NCBI RefSeq assembly: GCF_000715075.1
Contig: NC_134085.1
Coordinates: forward strand, 155,648,178-155,712,177
DNA: 64,000 bases
Source: Nicotiana tabacum
Lineage: Eukaryota; Streptophyta; Magnoliopsida; Solanales; Solanaceae
Reading direction: 5' to 3'
The position numbers were made by a program, and so were the translations under genes. The notes below the pieces were generated by a model. It saw nothing but the letters and a program-made list of their open reading frames with translations. It had not been told where the DNA came from and ran no database searches. Of the stretch, positions 12,007 to 24,185 are shown piece after piece; within the stretch, counting starts at the first letter, position 1, and the number at the start of each line of letters is the position of its first letter.

Positions 12007-14886
12007 TGTCACGACCCTAACCCCGAACCCGGTCGTGATGGCGCCTCTCGTGAAGACAAGGCCAGCCAGTTCAACCCAAATCAACTTTTAAAGCAGTTAA
12101 TCAACATAAAAATAGTCTAAACATGATTTAAACAATACTAAATAGTGGAAATATCGATAACAATGTGGAAAGTCCAACCCGACACAGCCCTAACCGGGGT
12201 GTCACAAGTCACGAGCATCTCTAAACCATAATACTAGTCTGCTAAAGTCATAAACTACTACAAGTGTTTGAAAGGAAACAGAAATGATAGAGAAGTAGAG
12301 ACACGGGGCTGCGGAAGTCAACAACTACCTCGTAGTCTCCGAAAAACCGCCTGGAACTGAAGGAATTAGCACTCAGGAGCGGTACCAGCTACGCCTGAAT
12401 CTGCACACAGGGTGCAGAGAGTAAAGTGAGTACTCCAACTCAGTGAGTAATAAAGATAAATGATGAATGGAAGTAAGAAAATATGCATACACAGGGTATT
12501 CTATAATGAAGCAATTAAATAGGTAATTTGCAAGTAGTAAACCAATGAAAAGAAAAATAAAGTACTGCTACAACAAATAAACAGGTAATTGACAGACAGT
12601 TATGATAAAGTAAACACATAGAAGTTCGCCCCTCGGGCACAACATCAACAATTTCCGCCCCTCGGGCTCAATCTCACATCACAATGGGTACCCGCGCTCA
12701 CTGGGGTGTGCAGACTCCGGGAGGAGCCCCTTACGGCCTATGCGCAATATCAAGCCATTTTGTGGCATCAAATCTAGGCTCTCGGCCGCATATCAATCAA
12801 GCCACCTCGTGGAATATTTATGTATCACAGGACCTCAGCCTTATATCAGTATCAATGTATCCTCACAACTAGGCCCTCGGTCTTACTCAGCCCAAAAATC
12901 ATCACAAGTCCCTCGGGCAATAGTAAAACAGTATTTTCCAGCCCAAAATATCATTTCAAAATATCATTTAAGTCTCAAAACCGAGTAAAGATGGCTGAGT
13001 AGTAAAACAGTGAAAAATAACATGACTGAGTTCAAGTAACAAGTCAAAACAGTGAGGAAATAGTAATAAAAATCTCCGAAGGGTTCAAATAGTTGGCACA
13101 AAGCCCAAATATGGCAATCAACCCAAATCATGATGATAACAAATAAATTTCAGTCAAATACGCGTTAAAATCATCAACCGGGACGTACCAAGTCACGATA
13201 CCTAATAGTGCACGACCCCACGCTCGTCATCAAGCGTGTGACTCACCTCAATATAGCACTACGATGTGCGATCTGAGGTTTCAAACCCTTAGAGCATCAT
13301 TTACAATCATTACTCACCTCGAACCGGCTAAATCTCTAACTCGCGATGCCTTTGCCCCTCGAATCGGCCTCCACGTGTGTCGAATCTATCCAAAATCAGA
13401 ATGAATATGTCACAATATGCTAAGGGAACAAATCCCAAGAGAAAACAATCGAATTACCACAAAATTCCAGAAATTGGTCAAACCCGACCCCCGAGCCCAC
13501 ATCTCGTAATTTGACAAAATTCACAAAACTAGAATCCTTATACTCTCCCGAGTCTAACCATATGAAAATTATCCAATTCTGATACCATTTGGTCCTTCAA
13601 ATCATCATTTTACATTTTTGAAAGATTTCACAATTTTCTTCCCAAATTCCATCCCAAATCACGAATTAAATGAGGAATTCAACGATTGATTCATGTACTC
13701 TAGCCAAATCTGAGTTAGAATTACTTACCCCGATGAATTTATTGAAAAACCTTCGAAAAATCGCTAAAATACGAGTTTTCTAGGTCAAAAATATCAAATA
13801 AAACCAAAAACCTCATATTTATAGAGTACCCCACAGATTTTCACCTCCGCAGACCGTACAACATCGACCGCGGTCCGCACAATAACGACCGCGGCCGCAC
13901 ATGCTTTCCTTTGCAGTGACAGATTTTAGTATTTTGGACATAACTTTCGGTACAGATGTTCAAATTGCTATATCTTTACCTTTCTGTAAACTAGACACGA
14001 AGGGCTAAAACTTTTGTTTTTAAATCATCTCAAACTTCCTTGTCGATCAAAAGATATGAGCTTCCGAAGTAGGACCAGTGAAATGTTCCCCACTGCGACC
14101 GCACAACAGCTACCGCAGCCGCACTTCATTTTGTGTGGTCCGCACAGCACATACCGCGGCCGCACTTCTTTTTATGCGGACCGCGTGGGTGGGTTACGAG
14201 GCCTGCAACCCTTCTGGATCTGCTACAACTATGATTTTTGGCCAAAAACATCCCGGAACCTTCCCGGAACTCCCGGAACTTCAAACCAATTGTACCAACA
14301 CATCCCATGACATCGTTCAAACTTGTTCAAAACTTTGGAATGCTCACAACAATATCAATCACCAATTTAACATAGGATTCAAGCCTAAGAACTCCAAGAA
14401 CTCTTAAATTATGCATTCAATCAAAAAGTCTATCAAATCTCGTCCGAATGGCCTAAAATTTTGCACACACATCCCAAATGACACAACGAAGCTACTGTCA
14501 CTCTCGGAATTCCATTCCGACCCCTATATCAAAATCTCTCCTATCAACCGGAACCGCCAAAATATCAACTTCGCCAATTTAAGCCTAAATCTTCTCTACA
14601 ACTCCAAAACCCATTCTGATCGCGCTCCTAAGTCACAAATACCTCCCGAAGTTAACCGAACCATCAGAACTCACTTCTGAGCCTTCTAACACATAAGTCA
14701 ACATCCGGTTAACTTTTCCAACTTAAGCTTTCTTAAAAGAGACTAAGTGTCTCAAACTTCACCAAACTCATTCCGGACTCGATCCACCCAACCCGATACC
14801 ACAAAAATACGGATAACGAAGCATAAAGAAGCTAAAATGGGGGAAATGGAGCAGTAACTCATGAGACGACTGGCCGGGTCGTCACA
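12007..14886 (-). repeat. 3' LTR of Tekay-like element
   Basis: On the + strand it begins TGTCACGACCC and ends GGGTCGTCACA, giving TG...CA termini. By eye it is closely similar to the copy at 19305-22208 along its whole length. It includes a cluster of CCGCGG/GCGGCCGC sites at about 13845-13900 and 14098-14185. All open frames in it are incidental. Confidence 0.92.
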
Positions 14887-14902
14887 TTCTTCCCAACTTA
14901 AA
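14887..14902 (-). promoter_or_regulatory. Polypurine tract of Tekay-like element
   Basis: On the minus strand the purine-rich AAGTTGGGAAGAAT abuts the inner edge of the 3' LTR, the position where plus-strand synthesis is primed. Confidence 0.6.
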
Positions 14903-15767
14903 AAAACGTTCGTCCTCGAACGAGTCAAGAAGCATACCTGAAGCCTCGAATAGGTGAGGATACCTGTTCCGAATCTCCTGCTCAGTCTCCCATGTAGCCT
15001 CCTCCACGAGCCGACCTCTCTACTACACTTTTACTGAAGCTATATCCTTTGACCTCAACTTCCGAACCTGACGACCCAAAATAGCTAACGACTCCAAATC
15101 ATAGGTCAAATCATCATCTAACTGAATCGTGCTGAAGTCCAAAACATGAGACAGATCCCCGATATACTTCTGGAGCATAGTATGAAATACCGGATGCACA
15201 CTCGATAAGCTGGGTGGCAAAGTAAGCTCATAAGCCACCTCCCCAATCCTCTAAAGCATCTCAAAAGGCCTAATAAACTGAGGACTCAATTTCCCTTTCT
15301 TCACAAATCTCATAACACCCTTCATGGGTGAAACCTTCAACAGAACCTTCTCGCCAACCATGTAGGACACATCTCGAACCTTCCTATCAGCATAACTCTT
15401 TTGCCTCGATTGCGCTGTACGATGCCTCTCCTGAATTACCTTCACCTTCTCCAAAGCATCCTGCACCAAATTAGTCCCCAATAGCTTGACCTCACCGGGC
15501 TCGAACCAACCAACTGGAGATCTGCACTGCCTCCCATAACAAAGCCTCATATGGAGCCATCTGAATACTCGACTGGTAACTGTTGTTATAAGAAAACTCT
15601 ACGAGCGGTAGAAACTGATCCCATGACCCTCCAAAATCAATAACACAAGCACGCAACATCTCCTCCAATATCTGAATAGTATGCTCGGACTGCCTGTTCG
15701 TCTGAGGATGAAAAGTTGTGCTCAACTCAACTTGAGTACTCAACTCTCTCTGCACGGCTCTCCAAAA
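14900..15767 (-). pseudogene. pol: Integrase C-terminal remnant with chromodomain-like end
   Basis: Reading from 15767 on the minus strand, the frame starts inside the integrase catalytic core (FWRAVQREL, STTFHPQTN) with the Glu-containing SEHTIQILEEML helix. It continues through the C-terminal domain (FEPGEVKLLG, GEKVLLKVSPMKGVMRF) to a chromodomain-like tail (HPVFHTMLQKYIGD; VEEATWETEQ near 14960). The zinc finger and the first two catalytic Asp residues are absent because of a deletion at about 15768. In-frame stops occur at the TAG following FTS, near 15250 and near 15022. Confidence 0.85.
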
Positions 15768-16300
15768 CTACGATGTAAACTGATGGTACAATATAGTGAT
15801 ATCATAATCCTTAAGTAACTCCAACCATCTCCGTTGCCTCAAATTAAGATCCTTTTGCTTGAACAAATGCTGAAGACTGTGATGATCAGTGAACACCTCA
15901 AAAGATATGCCATATAGGTAATGCCTCCAAATCTTCATTGCGTGAACTATGGAAGCCAACTCCAAATCATGAACAGAGTAGTTCTTCTCATGGGGCTTCA
16001 ACTGACGAGAAGCATAAGCTATAACTCTTCCCTCAAGCATCAACACACAACCAATCCCAACTCTCGAAGAATCACAATACACGATATATGAACCTGAAGC
16101 TGATGGTAAAACCAACATTGGAGTTGTGATCAAAGCTATCTTGAGCTTCCAAAAGCTCTCCTCACACTTGTCCGACCATGCAAATGTAGCACCCTTCTGA
16201 GTCAACTTGGTCAAGGACGATGCGATAGATGAGAATCCCTGAACAAACCGACGATAATAGCCTGCCAAACCAAGAAAACTGTGAATCTCTGTGGCTGAGG
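15768..16300 (-). pseudogene. pol: RNase H domain, truncated at its C-terminal end
   Basis: The connection domain ([28 protein letters not shown]) is followed by Gypsy RNase H ([53 protein letters not shown]). The domain stops at ITILYHQ, where it is joined in frame to late integrase sequence. The usual ending of RNase H, the integrase zinc finger and the first half of the catalytic core are missing. The junction is an internal deletion followed by a TAG four codons later. Confidence 0.85.
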
Positions 16301-17209
16301 ATGGTCTGGGACAACTCTAAACCGCCTCTATCTTTTTCGGATCAACCTGAATACCCTCGCTGGACACCACGTGCCCCAAAAAAGCCACTAAACTGAGCCA
16401 AAACTCACACTTGGAGAATTTTGCATAAAGCTTCTCCTAACTCAATCTATACAATACAACTCTCAAATGCTCTGTGTGCTCCTCCTGACTACACGAATAC
16501 ACCAGAATATCATCAATGAAGACTATGACCAATGAATCAAGATACGGCCGGAACACGTTTTTTATCAAATGCATGAACACTGTTGGGGCATTGGTCAGCC
16601 CAAAAGACATCACCAAGAACTCATAATATGACCATATCGAGTCCTGAAAGTCGTCTTAAGAATATCCGAGTCCCTGATCTTCAACTGATGATAACCTGAA
16701 TGGAGATCAATCTTAGAGAACACCCTTGCTCCCTGAAGCTGGTCAAATAAATCATCAATGTGAGGCAAAGGATATTTGTTCTTAATTGTTGCCTTGTTCA
16801 ATTGCCTATAATCAATGCACATTCTCATTGTGCCATCCTTCTTCTTCACAAATAGAACCGGCACACCCCAAGGTGACACGCTAGGCCGAATGAACCCCTT
16901 ATCTAGGAGCTCCTGAAGTTGCTCCTTCAATTCATTCAACTCCGCTAGTGTCATACGATACGGAGGAATAGAAATGGGCAGAGTTCCCGGCACCAAGTCA
17001 ATACCAAAATCAATGTCCTTGTTTGGTGGCATGCCCAGTAGGTCTACAGGAAACACATCGGGAAAATCCCTCACAACTGGAAAAGAATCAATATTGGGAG
17101 TCTCAGCTCCAACATCCCTCACAAATGCTAGGTATGAAAGACAACCCTTCCCAACCATACGCTGGGCTCTCAAGAAAGAGATCACTCTACTAGGAACGTA
17201 ATCAGTCAC
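16301..17209 (-). pseudogene. pol: Reverse transcriptase domain
   Basis: Conserved RT blocks are visible on the minus strand: [50 protein letters not shown], and the catalytic FIDD (in VFIDDILV) near 16505-16530. The frame is lost near 16610, after TTFRTRYGH, where the expected sequence continues in another frame. The domain would copy element RNA into cDNA. Confidence 0.88.
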
Positions 17210-17215
17210 AGCTCG

Positions 17216-17770
17216 CTACTCAATCCGTGACACACCCGGCATAGCCAATGTGACTGTCTTAGCATGACAGTCCAGAATAGCACGGCATGGAGATAACCAA
17301 TCCATGCCTAAAATGACATCAAAATCCACTATGCTCAATAGTAATAGATCCACTTGGGTCTCCAGATCCCCAATAGTCACCACACATGACCGGTACACAC
17401 GGTCTACAAAAACAGTATCGCCCACCGGGGTAGATACATGAACAGGTAAAGCAAGAAACTCACGAGGTGTACCTAAATAATGAGCAAAATATGATGACAC
17501 ATAAGAAAAGATGCAACCGGGATCAAATAATATAGAGGCATCTTTGTGGTAGACTGAAACAATACCTGTGATAACAACATCTGAAGCAATAGCATCGGGT
17601 CTGCTTGGGAGTGCATAGAAATGGGCCTGACCGCCCCCTGATCGACCTTCCCCCTCTGGGGCGACCCTTAACTGATTAACCTCCACCCCTAGCTGGTTGA
17701 GTGGGTGGTGGTGAAGAAACTGGCGCTGAAACCTAAGACTAACCCCTCTGCTGGGACGAACTAGCAACAT
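17216..17770 (-). pseudogene. pol: Retropepsin-like protease domain
   Basis: The region contains ILFDPGCIFSYVSSYFA, with the Asp of an aspartic protease in DPG (most family members continue Ser-Thr rather than Cys-Ile), and the second conserved hydrophobic block FDVILGMDWLS. It sits between the gag zinc knuckle and RT, as in chromoviruses. It is separated from RT by a stop near 17215. Confidence 0.8.
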
Positions 17771-17771
17771 G

Positions 17772-19061
17772 ACGAGGACACTGCCTCCACATGTGGCCTA
17801 TATCACCACACTCATAACAACTCCCAGGTGCTGGAGAAGGGGACTGAAGGGAACCCCTCGCACCGGAGTGACTAGCAGATGCGCTCGGCATTGAAGAACC
17901 CTGAGTCGATGGGGCTCGAGATGAACTCTGAGTTGGGAGGGTGCTGAGTGATGACTGGCCCTACTGAGATCTATGATGACCATAACCTGAAGATGCCCCA
18001 CGATAACCTGGGTGGGCGGACTGAACAGGCCTGAATGAACGGCCTCTACCATGCTGAAACTGGCCCCTTGAAGAAGCACCACTATAACTGCCCGATCCTC
18101 GAGGCCTCTTGGCCTCCCTCTCCTCTCGCTCTTGACGGAGAACAACCTCAATCTTCCGGGCGATATCAACAACCTCCTCAAAGGTAGTACCCATCACTCT
18201 CTCTCTGGTCATAAGAATACGGAGCTGATAAGTAAGACCATCAACAAACCTCCTGATCCTCTCTCGATCTATCGGAACCATCCAGATGGCATGACGAGCC
18301 AACTCATAAAACCTCGACTCATATTGTGACACAGTCATATCCCCCAATCGCAGCCACTCAAACTGTCTATGCAGCTTCTCTCTGCGAGATTACGGTACAT
18401 ACTTCTCCAGGAAGAGAATAGAGAACTGCTGCCAAGTAAGGGGTGCTGCACCAACAGGCCTATGCCTCTCATACGCCTCCCACCAAGTGAAGGCAGCCCC
18501 CGAGAACTGAAAGGTGGTAAATGCTACACCACTAGACTCAAGAATCCCTGTTGTACAAAGCATCCACTAGCACTTATCCAAGAAACCCTAGGCATCCCCG
18601 CCCTCTGCTCCGCTAAAAGTCGGAGGCTGGAGTCTACAAAACCTCTTAAGTCGACGATGCTCATCATCCGGCATAACTGGTACTACAAACTCCTGAACTG
18701 GTGCAACTGGCTGGGCTGGAGGTGCCCTCAGTGTCTGAAGTCCATGCACTACCTGCTCAGGTGTGCGAGCAGTGGGGGTCTAATTGCCTCCCCCGACCTG
18801 TGAAGTAGCTACTGCTGTAGTGGCTGAAACTGCCTGAGCCAGGCCAGTGCAAACTAATAAGATCTGTGCCAAGGCCTCCTGAAGACCCGAAATCACGATC
18901 GACACAGCTGGTTCCTGAACTGGTACTGTTGGAGCATCCATAGCTGGAGCTTGATCCTGAGCTAGGGCGGCTGGTGGATCTACAGGTGCTGCCCTTGCTG
19001 CTCTGCCTCTACCACGACCACGACCGTGTCCACGGCCTCTGGTGGCCTCTTCTAGTGGCAC
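17772..19061 (-). pseudogene. gag: Gag polyprotein, disrupted
   Basis: The N-terminal Arg/Gly-rich start is at 19061 (RGRGHGRGRGRGRAA), followed by an Ala/Pro/Val-rich stretch. A gag capsid region lies about 18100-18700, including the block MTVSQYESRFYELARHA. An Arg/Gly/Ser-rich linker follows, then a CCHC zinc knuckle at about 17775-17820 (CYECGDIGHMWRQC, spacing C-X2-C-X4-H-X4-C). Stops near 18780, around 18590, 18570 and 18390 and near 17960 break the frame. Confidence 0.85.
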
Positions 19062-19290
19062 TGGTGGTCTTCCACCTCATCCGGTATATCGTGTCCTCAC
19101 CATCTCTAAAAGAATAGAATAATGGAAGTTCTATATTCGGATCAACAAGTTCGCACGATAGGAATTTCAAGAATATGAAGTTTTTCCTAAAGGTTTTGCA
19201 GCCTCTCAAGGATAAATACAGATGTCTCCGTACCTATCTGCGAGACTCTACTAAACCGGCTCATGACTCGCGAGATCTTTGTAACCTAGG

Positions 19291-19304
19291 CTCTGATACC
19301 AACT
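19291..19304 (-). other. Primer-binding site, initiator tRNA-Met
   Basis: On the minus strand TTGGTATCAGAGCC directly follows the 5' LTR. TGGTATCAGAGC is complementary to the 3' end of plant initiator tRNA-Met, the usual primer for Tekay-type and many Copia elements. Confidence 0.92.
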
Positions 19305-22208
19305 TGTCATGACCCTAACCCCGAACCTGATCGTGATGGCGCCTCTCGTGAAGACAAGGCCAGCCAGTTCAACCCAACTCAACTTTTAAAGCAGTTAATC
19401 ACCATAAAAATAGTCTAAACATGATTTAAACAATACTAAATAGCGTAAATATCGATTACAATGCGGAAAGTCCAACCCGATCCAACCCGACACAGCCTTA
19501 ACCGGGGTGTCATAAGTCACACGCATCCTCTAAACCATAATACTAGTCTGCTAAAGTCATAAACTACTACACGTGTTTGAAAGGAAACAGAAATAATAGA
19601 GAAGTAGAGACACGGGGCTGCGGACGTCAACAACTACCTCGTAGTCTCCGAAAAACCGCCTGGAACTGGAGGAGTCAACACTCAGGAGCGGTACCAGCTA
19701 CGCCTGAATCTGCACACAGGGTGCAGGGAGTAAAGTGAGTACTCCAACTCAGTGAGTAATAAAGATAAATAATGACTGAAAGTAAGAAAACACGTATACA
19801 CAGGGTATTCTACAATGAAGCAATTAAATAGGTAATTTGTAAGCAGTAAACCAATGAAAAGCAAAATAAAGTACTTCTACAACAAATAAACAGGTAATTG
19901 ACAGACAATTATGATAAAGTAAACACGTAGAAGTTTGCCCCTCGGGCACAACATCAACAATTTCCGCCCCTCGGGCTCAATCTCACATCACAATAGGTAC
20001 CCGCGCTCACTGGGGGTGTGCAGACTCCGGGAGGCCCCCCTTACGGCGCAAGCACAATATTGAGCCATCTTGTGGCATCAAATCTAGGCCCTCGGCCTCA
20101 TATCAATCAAGAAACCTCGTGGCATATTTTTGTATCTCAGGCCCTCGGCCTCATAACAGTATCAATGTATCCTCACAACTAGGCCCTCGGCCTTACTCAG
20201 CCCAAAAATCATCACAAGCCTCTCGGGCAATAGTAAAACAATATTTCCCAGCCAAAAACATTATTTAAAAATATCATTTAAGTCTCAAAACTGAGTAAAG
20301 ATGGCTGAGTAGTAAAATAGTGGAAAATAACATGACTGAGTTCATGTAATAAGTCAAAACAGTGAGAAAATAGTAATAAAAATCTCCAAAGGGTTCAAAT
20401 AGTTGACACAAAGCCCAAATTTGGCAATCAACCCAAATCATGATGATAGCAAATAAGTTTCGATCAAATACGCGGTAAAATCATCAATCGGGACGGACCA
20501 AGTCACGATCCCTAATAGTGCACGACCCCACGCTTGTCATCAAGCGTGTGCCTCACCTCAATATAGCACTACGATGTGCGATACGGGGTTTCAAACCCTC
20601 AGAGCATCATTTACAATCATTACTCACCTCGAACAGGCTAAATCTCTAACTCATGACACCTTTGCCCCTCGAATCAGCCTCCACGCGCATCGAATCTATC
20701 CAAAATCAGAACGAATATGTCACAATATGCTAAGGATACAAAGCCCAAGCGAAAACAATCGAATTACCACAAAATTCCAGAAATTGGTCAAACCAGACCC
20801 CCGGGCCCACATCTCGAAATTTGACAAAATTCAAAAAACTAGAATCCTTATACTCTCACGAGTCTAACCATATGAAAATTATCCAATTCCGATACCATTT
20901 GGTCCTTCAAATCATCATTTTATATTTTTGAAAGATTTCACAATTTTTTTCCCCAAATTCCATCCCAAATTACGAATTAAATGATGAATTCAATGATAGA
21001 TTCATGTACTCTAGCCAAATCTGAGTTAGAATCACTTACCCCGATGAATTTCTTGAAAAACCTTCGAAAAATCGCCAAAATCCGAGCTCTCTAGGTCAAA
21101 ATATCAAATAAAACTCAAAACCTCGTATTTATAGAGTAACCCACAGATTTCCACCTCCGCGGACCGCACGAAGTCGACCGCGGTCCACACAAAGCCAGTG
21201 CGCTCCGCACAAAAATGACCGCGGCCGTACAGGCTTTATTATTTTGGCCATAACATTCGCTACAGATGTACAAATTTCAATATCCTTACTTTTCTGGAAA
21301 CTAGACACGAAGGGCTACACCTTTTGTTTTTAGATCATCTCAAAATTTTTTGTAGATCAAAAGATATGAGCTTCTGAAATAGGACTAGTGAAATATTCCC
21401 CACCGAGACCGCACAGCATTTTGTGCGGTCCGCACAGCACCTACCGCGGCCGCACTTCATTTTGTGTGGTCCGCACAGCACAAACCGTGGCCGCACTTCT
21501 TTTTGTGCGGACAGCGCGGGTGGGTTTCGAGGCCTGCAACCCTTCTGGACCTACTACAGCTATGATTTTCTGCCTAAAACATCCCGGAACTCCCGGAACT
21601 TCAAACCAATTGTACCAACACATCCCATGACATCGTCCAAACTTGTTCAAAACTTCGGAATGCTCACAACAACATCAATCACCAATTTAACATAGGATTC
21701 AAGCCTAAGAACTTCAAGAACTCTTAAATTATGCTTTCGATCAAAAAGTCTATCAATTCTCGTCTGAATGACCTAAAATTTTGCACACACATCTCAAATG
21801 ACACAATGAAGTTACTGTCACTCTTGGAATTCCATTCGGACCCTTATATCAAAATCTCGCCTATCAACCGGAACCGCCAAAAATATCAATTTCGCCAATT
21901 TAAGCCTAAATCTTCTCTACAACTCCAAAACCCATTCTGATCGCGCTCCTAAGTCACAAATCACCTCTCAAAGCTAACCGAACCATCAAAACTCACTTCC
22001 GAGCCTTCTAACACATAAGTCAACATTCAGTTGACTTTTCCAACGTAATCCTTCTTAAAAGAGGCTAAGTGTCTCAAACTTCACCAAACTCATTCTGGAC
22101 TCGATCCGCCCAATCCGATACCACAAAAACACGGATAACGAAGCATAAAGAAACTGAAATGGGGGAAACAGAGCGGTAACTCATGAGACGACTGGCCGGG
22201 TCGTCACA
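19305..22208 (-). repeat. 5' LTR of Tekay-like element
   Basis: Begins TGTCATGACCC and ends GGGTCGTCACA on the + strand. It is collinear with 12007-14886. It has the same CG-rich cluster (CCGCGGTCC, GACCGCGGCCG) at about 21155-21225 and 21410-21510, here with one more duplicated unit than in the other copy. Confidence 0.92.
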
Positions 22209-22738
22209 ACTTCATTAATAGGCTAATTAACCACTAAAATAATTAAGTAAATATTTACCGAGGGACTTACCGACGGCCTCCCTCGGTATTGTGTAATAAA
22301 AAATGAAAAATAATTTATGTATAACATTATATATTTAAATTACCGACGGAAGTCCATCGGTAATGTAAGAACAAAATTCAAAATATTATGTAAATGCAAT
22401 AGCGATGAGTACATCGATAACTTTATTTTCTTTTTTTTTTAAATTTTTTTTAAAAGCATCGAGAGACACCGTCGATACCTAAAAATATAAATACAAAATA
22501 TTCCGAGGGAGTCCGTTGGTAAATTACCGATGCAGTACATCGGTATTACCAATTAAATTTTGACCGGTCAAAATATCATTATTTACCGAGAGTTATCCGT
22601 CGGTTATTTTTTTTTTTTAAAAAATAGAAATTAAAAACTTCAAAAGTACCGAGGGACTCCGTCGGAAAGTCCTTCGGAATAGCGACGGAAAAAGTCTGTC
22701 GGTACTGCTGCGTCGGTAAATAGCTGTTTTTAGTAGTG
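22209..22738. mobile_element. CACTA-type DNA transposon terminus
   Basis: The right end reads CTGTTTTTAGTAGTG, the reverse complement of a CACTACTAAAAACAG terminus. It is preceded by many sub-terminal repeats of TACCGACGG / CCGTCGGTA type in both orientations (22258-22290, 22338-22360, 22505-22550, 22580-22600, 22650-22715). Short CACTA inverted repeats with clustered sub-terminal motifs define this superfamily. The following TCA could be one side of a 3-bp target duplication. No matching left end was found in the window. Confidence 0.75.
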
Positions 22739-24081
22739 TCATACAACTTACTTCCGTAATCTTTTTCTAATGGTGGAGTTCCACAGACATAGTTAAGTAA
22801 TTAAAAGTTATGCTCTTTCAAAAAAGTTTAAATTTTTTAATGAGATGATCACACATATTAAACATTGTATGTTGTGAAAATGGGCCACAATAGACCTACC
22901 TTGTTAAGTAAAGTGAAAATAACCTCACAAAACCTATGGCTGAAGGTTAATTAGTCCGATCTTACTACCATGTTATGATAGAGCAGAAAAAAGATTTATA
23001 TATACCATGTTAGTGCACAAAAAGAGTTGCTCTTAGTGAGAATTGAACTCTTATTTCGTGCATTACTCGTTACTTTCATTGTAATATTTTAACTTCATGA
23101 TCAAAGTTTTTGTGGTAGAGAGTTGTATTTCCATTGCCTCAATAAAGGTGATGGAGGGAGAGGTCACTGGAACAGTTTGCAGCTTTTGAAAAATTATGTA
23201 ATAAAAAAGGAAATTGAAACATTTAAAGGGGGCTTATGTCTCATAGATGGAAACTGGCTTATGCAATAAGAAGTTAATTAAGGACAAAATGTTGTTTGAC
23301 TTCAAAAACTATAAGAATTGTTTGTCTTGAACGATAGAGTCCTTAACCTCATAGTTATCGCAAGCTGGCATTTCATTTTATGAAAACAAAGGATTCACGA
23401 AGAAATATTCATTAAACACAAGAAAAAAAAAATACATGGAGTACAAGACACAAGATTGTTTTAATTAAAGGGATGTGCATTTTAAGATATGTTATCCTTG
23501 TTTTTTTGAAATATTTACGGCACCTTAAAAAAAAATCTAGGTGGAGTGAGCTCATGAATATAAATTAAAGGACGAGAAAGCAGAAGAGGAAAACGTTTTT
23601 GCTACATTAGTTGGAACCTTGCACTGAATTAATATAACATGGCAACAATATAATTAGTTAGCAACTAAAATCTTGTATGTATACTGTTATACAGTTGTTA
23701 GTTTCATAGATACGCCTAAAAATAAGCTAATTCTAATTATTATCTATTTTAATTGCCCTTATGCGGGTGACTAGTAATGGTCTTATCATTGTGTTAAACT
23801 TGATACTGGTCATTTATGTGTATCACTACACTAAACACAAAAAATAAAATAAAAGAAAACATAAGTATATATCGATGGTAACGACATGAAAACTTAGCTT
23901 GTCATAAGTGAACTAGAATATATACTAGATAAGTTTCATGTAAAAGAAGGAGAATAAATATATTGCAATATTTGTCAATGTCTAGACATCTTTCGTGAAT
24001 TCCTATAGTTATTTGCTCTTTAAACCTTTGAAATCTACGTTGTGTATGTCTCTAGTGTTGGCTTAGAGGAGTTTGAACTCC
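22739..24081 (+). other. Region upstream of the VPE gene
   Basis: AT-rich sequence between the CACTA terminus and the TATA box. I see no gene, tRNA or recognisable transposon. It presumably contains the VPE promoter, only about 1.3 kb of which separates the gene from transposon sequence. Confidence 0.5.
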
Positions 24082-24087
24082 TATAAA
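24082..24087 (+). promoter_or_regulatory. Candidate TATA box of the VPE gene
   Basis: TATAAA lies 104 bases upstream of the start codon in an AT-rich context. This would give a 5' untranslated leader of roughly 70 bases if transcription starts about 30 bases downstream. Confidence 0.6.
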
Positions 24088-24185
24088 TTTAATTTCTCAT
24101 ACACCAATTCATACAACTCAATAATCGATCCCTTCCTATTTGAGTGTTTTAATTTCTTGGTTAACCTCAAAATAATACTTATACA

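Larger units (their letters stand above)
12007..22208 (-). mobile_element. Tekay-like Gypsy chromovirus, full length with internal deletion
   Basis: Two LTRs (12007-14886 and 19305-22208) flank a minus-strand gag-PR-RT-RNase H-integrase order. The primer-binding site matches initiator tRNA-Met. The C-terminal pol region ends in a chromodomain-like segment (VEEATWETEQ), typical of plant chromoviruses. A deletion removes the end of RNase H and most of integrase, and gag and pol contain several stops, so this copy could move only in trans. I could not find a clean 5-bp target duplication (ATTTT on the left, ACTTC on the right). It interrupts a CACTA-like AT-rich array. Confidence 0.9.

Noticed and set aside
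17798..18181. Minus-strand 127-codon frame next to gag
   Set aside because: It overlaps the true gag frame in a different phase; the Arg/Gly-rich gag linker and zinc knuckle are in the other frame.
12002..22213. Target site duplication of the Tekay-like element
   Set aside because: ATTTT before and ACTTC after do not match; shifting the ends by one base gives AATTT and AACTT, which is too weak to claim.
23830..23860. CACTACACTAAACAC as a second CACTA terminus
   Set aside because: It does not match the CACTACTAAAAACAG end at 22738 and lacks sub-terminal repeats.
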